A DNA stretch of 26,655 nucleotides from a virus: positions 1 through 26,655 of IMG/VR virus record IMGVR_UViG_3300043425_000446. One strand, written 5' to 3'. Of this stretch, positions 11,368-17,099 are shown in pieces; position 1 is the first letter of the stretch; each line of letters starts with the position of its first letter. A program made the position numbers and the translations under genes. The notes below the pieces were generated by a model. The model searched no databases and was not told the origin of the DNA. It saw only the letters and a list, made by a program, of their open reading frames with translations.

Positions 11368-11744
11368 AAACCCGTCTCACCCTCCAGCAACTTCCTCCCT
11401 CCGTCAACGCGATCTGGCGTTTCACCAAGGGCGGCAAGATGTACCGCACCTCGGAGTATCAAACGTGGGCAAACTCAGAAGCCTGGACCGTCTCAGCCCA
11501 GCTTCGCGGCCAGCACAAGTTTGATGGCCCGGTTTACCTCACCATCGCCATGAAGCGCCCGCGCGCCAACAGCGACCTCGACAACCGACTGAAGGCCACG
11601 ATCGACCTTCTCCAGACCCTTGGCGCGATTGCGAATGACAAGGACGTTCACGGCATCAACGCCTACTGGACGGCAGACCTTCCTGCTGGCGTGGCCGCTG
11701 AAATCACCATTGTAGAGGCGGATGCACTGGAGGACGCGGCCTGA
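11364..11744 (+). CDS. rusA: RusA-type Holliday junction resolvase
   Basis: Read from the TTG at 11364 (AGGAGG 5 nt upstream), the product is 126 residues, close to E. coli RusA (120). It contains D71-L-D73-N-R-L-K77 and D92, aligning with the three catalytic Asp and the Lys of RusA. The N-terminal L-P-P-S-V-N-A-I-W is also typical. The enzyme binds and cuts four-way junctions and would resolve recombination or replication intermediates before packaging. An in-frame start at 11250 would add 38 unrelated residues read across the small peptide gene. Its stop shares a base with the next ATG (TGATG). Confidence 0.92.
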   Translation: MKTRLTLQQLPPSVNAIWRFTKGGKMYRTSEYQTWANSEAWTVSAQLRGQHKFDGPVYLTIAMKRPRANSDLDNRLKATIDLLQTLGAIANDKDVHGINAYWTADLPAGVAAEITIVEADALEDAA

Positions 11745-12505
11745 TGCCTGCACCCGTCTTTGAATGGACTGAAGCCCGCGTTGACGAACTCATGAAGATG
11801 TGGCGCGAGGGGTTCACCACGTACCAGATGGCAGATCACTTCGGCGTCACCCGTAACACTGTCTGCGGAAAGCTGCACCGCACGAAGATTGCGCGCGGCA
11901 TCATGGAGAAGAAACCCCGTATTCGCAGAGCTTCCGCGACAGACAAGCCCCCAAGGAGAAAGCCGATGCTGACGCTTCCTGGCCGTGCCGAGTTTGTAAT
12001 TACTGCGTACAAGATGAACGCAGAACAGTACATCAAGAGTCAGCTTGACGGAAAGTTCTTCAACTTCAACGTCCAGCAACAGAAAACTTTGGTCAGGAAG
12101 GTTCCCAAGGACTTTATCCCAGACCATACGCCGAAGTTCTCGATTGTCGTGGAGACGCCGAGCGTCAACGCCCGCCAATGGACTGAGGAAGAGGATGACC
12201 ACCTCGTCAGCATGTTCAAGCAGGGTGTTTCCTACAAGGAAATGGGGAAAGCCATCGGCGTCAGCACATCGGCGGCAATCAACAGGTATCGGGTCTTGTG
12301 CTTGAGGCGTGGCCTTGAGTCGAACAGGCGCGACCTGAACGAAAAGCACTCCGACGAAACTTGCCACCGCGTGGCGTATCTCAAGGTGGTGAAGAAACTG
12401 TCCTTCCTTGAGATTGGTGCCGAGCTTCTGCTGTCACGCGACCAGGTGGCAGGGCTCTGGAAACGTTACAAGACCAAGAACCTTCAGCAGTCAGAGGCAG
12501 CGTGA
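11744..12505 (+). CDS. GcrA-like DNA-binding protein with extra HTH/Myb-type repeats
   Basis: Residues 6-50 match the DNA-binding domain of the alphaproteobacterial cell-cycle regulator GcrA (W-T-E-A-R-V-D-E-L-M-K-M-W-x-E-G, then V-T-R-N-T-V-C-G-K-L-H-R). The rest differs from GcrA: a 90-residue beta-rich linker region, then a second W-T-E-E-E-D-D-H-L-V unit (about 145-190) with Q-G-V-S-Y-K-E-M-G-K-A-I-G-V, and a third HTH-like segment near the end (L-S-F-L-E-I-G-A-E-L-L-L-S-R-D-Q-V). The Cys/His-containing sigma-binding part of host GcrA is missing. It may sense methylated DNA or act as a multi-repeat promoter binder. It starts by overlap with rusA and is followed by coupled small genes and a methyltransferase. 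Confidence 0.75.
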   Translation: MPAPVFEWTEARVDELMKMWREGFTTYQMADHFGVTRNTVCGKLHRTKIARGIMEKKPRIRRASATDKPPRRKPMLTLPGRAEFVITAYKMNAEQYIKSQLDGKFFNFNVQQQKTLVRKVPKDFIPDHTPKFSIVVETPSVNARQWTEEEDDHLVSMFKQGVSYKEMGKAIGVSTSAAINRYRVLCLRRGLESNRRDLNEKHSDETCHRVAYLKVVKKLSFLEIGAELLLSRDQVAGLWKRYKTKNLQQSEAA

Positions 12506-12600
12506 GCGGCGCGGCGTTCGGGACCGTGCTTCTGATCGCCGTGTGTTGTGTTGTTGTGCTTGCGTATCGCCTTGGTGTTGAAAACGGGCGTGTTTCTTGA
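12502..12600 (+). CDS. 32-residue membrane peptide
   Basis: A GTG overlapping the stop of the GcrA-like gene (GTGA) with AGAGG upstream opens 32 codons. The product has a hydrophobic core with two adjacent Cys (V-L-L-I-A-V-C-C-V-V-V-L-A-Y) and a short polar end, a probable single membrane helix. Position and coupling support expression; function unknown. Confidence 0.5.
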   Translation: MSGAAFGTVLLIAVCCVVVLAYRLGVENGRVS

Positions 12601-12655
12601 ATGTGACCGCTCCTTTGCCGTTTCGTTGCCACAGAACGTAGAGATAAACTGAACG

Positions 12656-13321
12656 ATGACCGTTTCTGTTACCAGCCTTCAGAAACTTATGTCCCTCGGC
12701 CTGACCACTGAGCAGATGGCAGGTGTCGTGGAGGTGCTAGCTGTGGAGTTGGCACCTCTTGAGGCGATGCGCCGTAAGGCGGGTGATAGGCAGGAACGTT
12801 ACAGGCAACGTCATTGTAACGTTACGGTTGACGTTACCCCTTCCCCCCTTGTTCCCCCCCTTTCCCCTGCACCCCTATCCCCCCCTATAATCCCCCCAAC
12901 CCATTCTGAGCCGGATGGCTTCGCGGAGTTTTGGGAGGTTTACCCCAAGCGGGACGGGAACGCCGACAAAAAGGGCGCACTCAAGGCTTTTGGGCCTGCG
13001 GTGGGAAGGGCAGGGAGCAAGGAAAGCGTGCTGCGTGCTGCGGTTCGCTACGCCTCTCATTGCCGCGAAAAAGGCAAGGTCGGCACTGAGTTCGTGAAGC
13101 AGGCACGCTCATGGCTCAACGGCGATTTATGGCGCGAATGGTTGCCCCAGGAACTTCCGCCCGAAGTCGTGAGCAGCCGCGTTTACGTCACAACTGGCAC
13201 CGACGCGATGGACGCTTGGGACGATTATTTCAAGCGAACCAAGGGCAAGTTGGCTCCGCGCGACCAGCGCGGCGGCTGGTGGTTCGAAACTGAATATCCC
13301 CCAATGGAGCAGGCGGCATGA
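12656..13321 (+). CDS. Phage replication protein (helicase-loader/initiator-like)
   Basis: The 221-residue protein has three parts. An N-terminal helical part (1-53) is followed by a Pro-rich linker (about 61-83) encoded by a striking C-rich tract. The conserved C-terminal domain starts F-A-E-F-W-E-V-Y-P-K-R (89-99) and continues K-K-G-A-L-K-A-F, then F-V-K-Q-A-R-S-W-L-N-G-D-L-W. The F-x-x-F-W-x-x-Y-P...W-L-N pattern is common in phage replisome-organiser and DnaC-like proteins, which load helicase at the origin. ACGTTAC repeats inside the gene may be the origin. It overlaps the methyltransferase start by ATGA. Exact subclass is uncertain. Confidence 0.7.
   Translation: MTVSVTSLQKLMSLGLTTEQMAGVVEVLAVELAPLEAMRRKAGDRQERYRQRHCNVTVDVTPSPLVPPLSPAPLSPPIIPPTHSEPDGFAEFWEVYPKRDGNADKKGALKAFGPAVGRAGSKESVLRAAVRYASHCREKGKVGTEFVKQARSWLNGDLWREWLPQELPPEVVSSRVYVTTGTDAMDAWDDYFKRTKGKLAPRDQRGGWWFETEYPPMEQAA
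12795..12837. repeat. ACGTTAC repeats in replication gene, candidate origin
   Basis: ACGTTAC occurs at 12796-12802, 12819-12825 (inside the palindrome GTAACGTTAC, 12816-12825) and 12831-12837. A C-rich, G-poor tract follows on the + strand (12836-12900). Lambda has its origin iterons inside gene O in the same relative place. Only three irregular copies are seen, so this is tentative. Confidence 0.35.
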
Positions 13322-14205
13322 GCGTTGACATTTGCATCGGGGATTGCCGAGAACTGGTTGAGTTTCTTGAACCGGGATCTGTGCAATGTTGCGTCACCAG
13401 CCCACCATACTTTGGGCTGCGCGATTATGGCATGGATGATCAAATAGGCCGCGAAGGTGACGTTGGTTCGTTTCTGCATGAATTAGTGATGGTTTTTGAT
13501 GGGATACGCGAAGCGATTGCGCCGGATGGATTATTGTTTGTGAACTTGGGCGACACCTACGGCCGTAACGGATTATTGGGTGTGCCGTGGCGCTTTGCGA
13601 TTAAGATGCAGGAAATGGGGTGGATATTACGCCAGGATATAATCTGGTCAAAACCAAACCCTATGCCGGAAAGCGTAAAAAACCGTTGCACCCGCGCGCA
13701 TGAATATATTTTCATGTTTAGTAAAACCATGAAATATTACTACAATTCGGAATCCATTGCAGAGCCCGCGCTTTATTCTGGAGTAACCGGACAAGACGCA
13801 AGCGGGTTTAAGGATGCCAAGAAATTCAACGGCAAGCACTCCGACAAGCAGCGCGGGCATGGACGCAGGCACGCCGGGTTCAATGACCGGTGGGACGCCA
13901 TGTCTCGCGCGGAACAGTGCAGCGGCACCCGCAACAAGCGTTCAGTTTGGCAGATAGCCACACGCCCATTTCCCGATGCCCACTTTGCCACGTTTCCGCC
14001 AGAGCTGCCCGAACTCTGCATTAAGGCAGGGTCTAGGCCGGGAGACACTATTCTGGACCCGTTCGGCGGAGCAGGGACCACGGGTTTGGTTGCTGACCGT
14101 CTTGGCCGCAATGCCATCTTGTTTGAGTTGAACCCGGAATATGCCGCCATTGCCAAGCGGCGGATCCACGGAGATGCACCCTTGTTCGCGGAGGTCAGCG
14201 CATGA
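13318..14205 (+). CDS. Site-specific DNA methyltransferase (amino-methylating, beta class)
   Basis: The 295-residue enzyme has catalytic motif IV T-S-P-P-Y at 27-31 followed by F-G-L-R-D-Y-G, and SAM-binding motif I D-P-F-G-G-A-G-T-T-G at 247-256. Motif IV before motif I is the beta-class order. SPPY enzymes methylate the exocyclic amino group of cytosine (N4) or adenine (N6). No restriction enzyme lies beside it, so it is an orphan, perhaps protecting phage DNA or marking promoters. The first 450 nt are clearly more AT-rich than neighbours, suggesting recent transfer. Start and end both overlap neighbours by ATGA. Target sequence unknown. Confidence 0.92.
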   Translation: MSVDICIGDCRELVEFLEPGSVQCCVTSPPYFGLRDYGMDDQIGREGDVGSFLHELVMVFDGIREAIAPDGLLFVNLGDTYGRNGLLGVPWRFAIKMQEMGWILRQDIIWSKPNPMPESVKNRCTRAHEYIFMFSKTMKYYYNSESIAEPALYSGVTGQDASGFKDAKKFNGKHSDKQRGHGRRHAGFNDRWDAMSRAEQCSGTRNKRSVWQIATRPFPDAHFATFPPELPELCIKAGSRPGDTILDPFGGAGTTGLVADRLGRNAILFELNPEYAAIAKRRIHGDAPLFAEVSA

Positions 14206-14384
14206 GTGACATTCCATATTGCTTGGAAAGGCTTGAAGCAGAGTTCCAAATTTTGCGGCATACATATTTGATGGTTCAGCGAGAGAGAGACAATTTGGCC
14301 GTTCGCTACGACCAAGCCCTGAAGCGCATCAATGACCTTACTGCCGAACTGGAATACCTGCGCCGAGAGGTGAACCGTGGCTAA
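14202..14384 (+). CDS. 60-residue coiled-coil protein
   Basis: The product is one long helix with leucine heptads (C-L-E-R-L-E-A-E-F-Q-I-L-R, Q-A-L-K-R-I-N-D-L-T-A-E-L-E-Y-L-R-R-E). It overlaps the methyltransferase stop (ATGA), and its last codons provide the GAGAGGTGA ribosome site for the NusG-like gene. Possibly a dimerising partner for one of its neighbours. No family recognised. Confidence 0.6.
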   Translation: MSDIPYCLERLEAEFQILRHTYLMVQRERDNLAVRYDQALKRINDLTAELEYLRREVNRG

Positions 14385-14847
14385 CTGGATCATTCTCCGC
14401 ACCGACACCCGCAAGGAAGCGTTTGTAGCGCGTCAGATTGCCCAGATGGGGTATCAGGCATGGGTGCCTATCCAAATCATCGCAAGCCGCCCCAGCGCCG
14501 CCCGCAGGGTCACGGCGAAGGCACATCTGACCAGCATCAAGGAATTGCCAATCCTGCCGCGCCGCGTGTTCGCCAGGATTGTTGATTACCTCGACCGCGA
14601 GACACAATCAGAGATTCAAAGCATTCGTTATTTCGATGCTTTCGAGCGTGACGCAGAACAGCGGTTTGCTTTGGTGCCGGATGACCAGATCGCCGCATTC
14701 CGCGCGGTGATTGAGGCGGAAAACACCGCATCGCTGGCGTTGAGCCAAAGAGCGTCACGCAAGCAAAAGGCGAAGTGGAAGTCGCTTCATGGCGCACTGG
14801 TGGAGATGATTGAGGGCGCGAAGGCACAGTTGGAGCAGGCGGCATGA
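14377..14847 (+). CDS. NusG N-terminal-domain protein, candidate late antiterminator
   Basis: The 156-residue protein, from a GTG at 14377, begins with an NGN fold pattern: N-W-I-I-L-R-T (strand 1), E-A-F-V-A-R-Q-I-A-Q-M-G-Y-Q-A-W-V-P (helix 1 and strand 2), then L-P-I-L-P-R-R-V-F-A-R-I (strand 3) with the usual Pro and Phe. The C-terminal 50 residues are helical and basic (A-S-R-K-Q-K-A-K-W-K) and no KOW domain is present. NusG-type proteins bind the RNA polymerase clamp and prevent pausing. Last substantial gene of the early operon, directly before a structured leader and the late genes, it sits where lambda has Q. NGN fold is well supported; late control is inference. Confidence 0.78.
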   Translation: MANWIILRTDTRKEAFVARQIAQMGYQAWVPIQIIASRPSAARRVTAKAHLTSIKELPILPRRVFARIVDYLDRETQSEIQSIRYFDAFERDAEQRFALVPDDQIAAFRAVIEAENTASLALSQRASRKQKAKWKSLHGALVEMIEGAKAQLEQAA

Positions 14848-14969
14848 TTGTTGACCTGACTTACATGGCGCGCATCTGGCGGGTGTTCAGTGTTCCCAAA
14901 TTGGGAAAAGCGGCGAACAAAGAAACATGCCATAAAAAAGTTACAATTACCCCCGATATTGCACGATGA
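14844..14969 (+). CDS. 41-residue small ORF after NusG-like gene
   Basis: The ATG overlaps the NusG-like stop (ATGA), with GGAG upstream. The product is short and basic (M-I-V-D-L-T-Y-M-A-R-I-W-R-V, later K-A-A-N-K-E-T-C-H-K-K-V). The same frame continues open after the TGA to 15083. Real translation is plausible from coupling; no function seen. Confidence 0.4.
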   Translation: MIVDLTYMARIWRVFSVPKLGKAANKETCHKKVTITPDIAR

Positions 14970-15083
14970 CGAATTGCATATGGCGCTCAAGAGGGTTCGC
15001 CCCGTGCCTGCAAACGCTGCTCCCTGCGGCGTGATTGCGTAGAATTGCCTGAAATTCTGACGGCAAGGCGAAAGACGGCTTAA
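14970..15083 (+). pseudogene. Possible remnant of a small zinc-knuckle protein
   Basis: The frame continuing after the TGA at 14967 has no start codon but encodes C-K-R-C-S-L-R-R-D-C-V-E-L-P-E-I-L from 15009. This is a compact Cys-x2-Cys-x6-Cys unit like those in small phage proteins that read C-x-x-C-x-x-R-x-x-C. ATGs at 14966 and 14980 lie in the other two frames and could be joined to it by a one-base change near the GTGCCTGC at 15004-15011. So this looks like a broken gene, or one with an assembly error, but it is too short to be sure. Confidence 0.3.
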
Positions 15084-15118
15084 CCAGCAATCCTAGCTGC
15101 CAAGGAAATCACGGCCTG

Positions 15119-15206
15119 TTAGGGCTCCCTGTGGTGGGGATGCACCGAAAGGTGGGGAAAGGGCAAAGAGGATCACGGTCCTCTTGTCGTTGTAAGAGCC
15201 CCTTAA
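15119..15206 (+). ncRNA. Structured leader element upstream of late genes
   Basis: An outer stem GGGCTC (15122-15127) with GAGCCC (15196-15201), extended by TTA/TAA past a bulge, encloses two hairpins: CACC-GAAA-GGTG with a GNRA tetraloop (15143-15154), and AAGAGGA/TCCTCTT (15166-15172 with 15179-15185). A multi-branched fold with a tetraloop in a non-coding interval suggests selection for RNA structure. It lies between the NusG-like gene and terminase, so it could be the loading signal for that factor, a cos-adjacent element or a small RNA. Folding has only been judged by eye. Confidence 0.45.
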
Positions 15207-15233
15207 AATGATGGCGGCCCGTCAGTAACCTAA

Positions 15234-15304
15234 TTCCCCTGCGTCCCTTCAACCACGCGCCGTTCCCCGACTGCATCCGTCTCGGGTTGATAAGCGCAGG
15301 GGAA
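15234..15304 (+). repeat. Long-range inverted repeat before terminase
   Basis: TTCCCCTGCG (15234-15243) and its exact complement CGCAGGGGAA (15295-15304) enclose a further CAACC/GGTTG pair (15250-15254 with 15285-15289). Together they form a 71-nt nested stem structure, next to the multi-branched element. Either an RNA leader structure or a terminase recognition (cos/pac-like) DNA element would fit this position. Confidence 0.45.
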
Positions 15305-15473
15305 CCCAACCATCAGGTGTTTGTCCGAGCCTGAGCCCGATTGGCGCGTCCTAGACGCATCGGACTCCAGTTCACAACAATTCCCGCCCGCACCACTGCC
15401 ACCCTCTCCCAGGTATTGCGTAGAGCAGATTGCGCTTGCGCGGCGGGAACCCTTCACAAGCAAAGAGGCCAGC
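15305..15473 (+). other. Rest of late leader, no gene seen
   Basis: Between the inverted repeat and the terminase start I find no convincing ORF, tRNA or promoter. The only frame open here is an N-terminal extension of the next gene from 15321 with a Pro/Ser-rich, unconserved sequence and no ribosome site. It is probably untranslated leader. Confidence 0.4.
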
Positions 15474-15827
15474 ATGAGCGACCAAGCCAATCCGGCAGTC
15501 GCGGATGACGCTACGGCAGAAGACACTAAAGAAGTGACCTCTAGTGAACGCCGCAAGCCGCCCGCTGCTGGAATGGGACGCCCAAAAGGCTCCCTGAACA
15601 AGACAACCGCATTGCTCAAGGACGCTATCTTGCTGGCCGCTCAGAAGGCTGGCGGTGACGGCGAAGATGGGCTGGTGAATTACCTTCAGGTTCAGGCGCA
15701 GACCAACCCCGGCCCGTTCATGTCTCTTCTGGGCAAGGTGCTGCCCATGACTGTGGCGGGTGACAAGGACAACCCTGTTGTTGGCGAAGTCCGAGTGACA
15801 ATCGTTGATCCGCTCAATAGATCGTAA
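15474..15827 (+). CDS. terS: Terminase small subunit-like protein
   Basis: Read from the ATG at 15474 with AGAGG upstream, 117 residues. The first 40 residues are acidic and disordered. Then comes G-R-P-K-G-S-L-N-K-T-T-A-L-L-K-D-A-I, a basic start followed by a helical segment common in small-terminase-like proteins beside P22-like head genes, and N-P-G-P-F-M-S-L-L-G-K-V-L-P-M. It would recognise the phage packaging site and recruit the large subunit. It overlaps the large subunit gene by 23 nt. Size and position support the call; sequence alone does not prove DNA binding. Confidence 0.7.
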   Translation: MSDQANPAVADDATAEDTKEVTSSERRKPPAAGMGRPKGSLNKTTALLKDAILLAAQKAGGDGEDGLVNYLQVQAQTNPGPFMSLLGKVLPMTVAGDKDNPVVGEVRVTIVDPLNRS

Positions 15828-17091
15828 GGTTGCCCGCAAACTTGTCCCACTTCTCCAGCCAGCACGCTATCTCGCGGCATTTGGGGGAAGAGGCAGCGGT
15901 AAATCGCATTTCTTCGCTGAACAGCTTATTCAGGACGCGATTGCAAATCCTGGCCTCCGCGCGGTCTGCATCCGCGAAGTCCAGAAGTCCCTTAAGGAAA
16001 GCGCCAAGCGTCTTCTTGAAGACAAGTTGAAAGAATTTGGCCTTGGTGAGGCAGACGGCTTCCGCAGCCTTCAGGACCGCATAGAAACCCCTGGCGGTGG
16101 CATCATCATTTTTCAGGGCATGCAGGACCACACTGCGGAAAGCATCAAATCCCTCGAAGGCTATCAGAGAGCATGGATTGAGGAAGCGCAGACACTTTCG
16201 GCTCGGAGCCTCGGCCTTCTACGTCCTACAATTCGCGCGGAAGGTTCGCAGATTTTCTTTTCGTGGAACCCCACGCGGAAGTCAGACCCCGTAGACCAAA
16301 TGTTCCGCAGTGGTGATCCGCCGACCAATAGCGTTGTTGCCAATGTGAACTGGTCAGACAACCCGTGGTTCCCTGCGGTTCTCGAACAGGAACGCCTAGA
16401 CTGCCTCAGAAGCCAGCCTGACCAGTACCCGCATATCTGGGAGGGCGACTACGCCACGGTTCTCACGGGCGCATACTACGCCAAGCACCTTCAGGAAGCC
16501 CGCGAGCAGGGCCGCATCGGCAAGGTACAGCCTGACCCCTTGATGCAAGTGCGGGCCTTCTGGGACATTGGCTTCAATGACAGCACGGCAATCTGGATCG
16601 CGCAGTTCGTCGGCAGGGAAATCAGGGTTCTCGACTATTACGAAGCGCAAGGCCAGCCGCTCGCGAGCCATCTGGTATGGCTTAGAAGTCGGGGCTGGGA
16701 TAACTGTCTATGTGTACTCCCCCACGACGGTTCCCAGCATAGCAACATTACTGGAATCCGCTTCGCAGATCATATCCGCCAAGCTGGTTTCAAAGCTGAG
16801 ATAGTAGACAACCAGGGCAAGGGCGCTGCCATGAAGCGCATTGAAGCGGCCCGCAGGCTGTTTCCGTCCATCTGGTTCAACGAAGACACAACCCGCGCCG
16901 GATTGGATGCTATTGGCTGGTATCACGAGAAGCGCGACGAAGCCCGCAACATTGGCCTTGGACCGGATCACGACTGGTCCTCGCACGCCGCAGACGCATT
17001 CGGCCTGATGGCCGTGGCTTACGAAGCCCCGAGAGAGAAAACCAAACCCCGTGAACGCGCCCATGTCGGCGGCGGATCGTGGATGAGTTAG
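15805..17091 (+). CDS. terL: Terminase large subunit (PBSX/Terminase_3 type)
   Basis: The 428-residue packaging motor has Walker A G-G-R-G-S-G-K-S (27-34), a Walker B-like R-A-W-I-E-E-A-Q (about 124-131) and an adjacent coupling segment F-F-S-W-N-P-T. The C-terminal nuclease domain includes W-D-I-G-F-N-D-S-T-A (about 252) and a late D-H-D-W-S-S-H-A-A-D-A-F. It cuts concatemers and pumps DNA into the head using ATP. The only available start in this frame is the TTG at 15805, inside the end of the small subunit gene, so translation is probably coupled. Length is normal for the family. Confidence 0.93.
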   Translation: MIRSIDRKVARKLVPLLQPARYLAAFGGRGSGKSHFFAEQLIQDAIANPGLRAVCIREVQKSLKESAKRLLEDKLKEFGLGEADGFRSLQDRIETPGGGIIIFQGMQDHTAESIKSLEGYQRAWIEEAQTLSARSLGLLRPTIRAEGSQIFFSWNPTRKSDPVDQMFRSGDPPTNSVVANVNWSDNPWFPAVLEQERLDCLRSQPDQYPHIWEGDYATVLTGAYYAKHLQEAREQGRIGKVQPDPLMQVRAFWDIGFNDSTAIWIAQFVGREIRVLDYYEAQGQPLASHLVWLRSRGWDNCLCVLPHDGSQHSNITGIRFADHIRQAGFKAEIVDNQGKGAAMKRIEAARRLFPSIWFNEDTTRAGLDAIGWYHEKRDEARNIGLGPDHDWSSHAADAFGLMAVAYEAPREKTKPRERAHVGGGSWMS

Positions 17092-17099
17092 GAGGCCCG

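Noticed and set aside
11663-12367. 234-residue antisense ORF over the GcrA-like gene
   Set aside because: The plus strand has a clear DNA-binding protein in a coupled operon; the antisense has no supporting signals.
14202-14384. Anti-CRISPR-associated regulator
   Set aside because: The 60-residue protein is a plain coiled coil with no helix-turn-helix and no neighbouring anti-CRISPR-like context.
15321-15473. Longer start for the small terminase gene
   Set aside because: The extension is Pro/Ser-rich, has no ribosome site, and the ATG at 15474 has AGAGG at proper distance.
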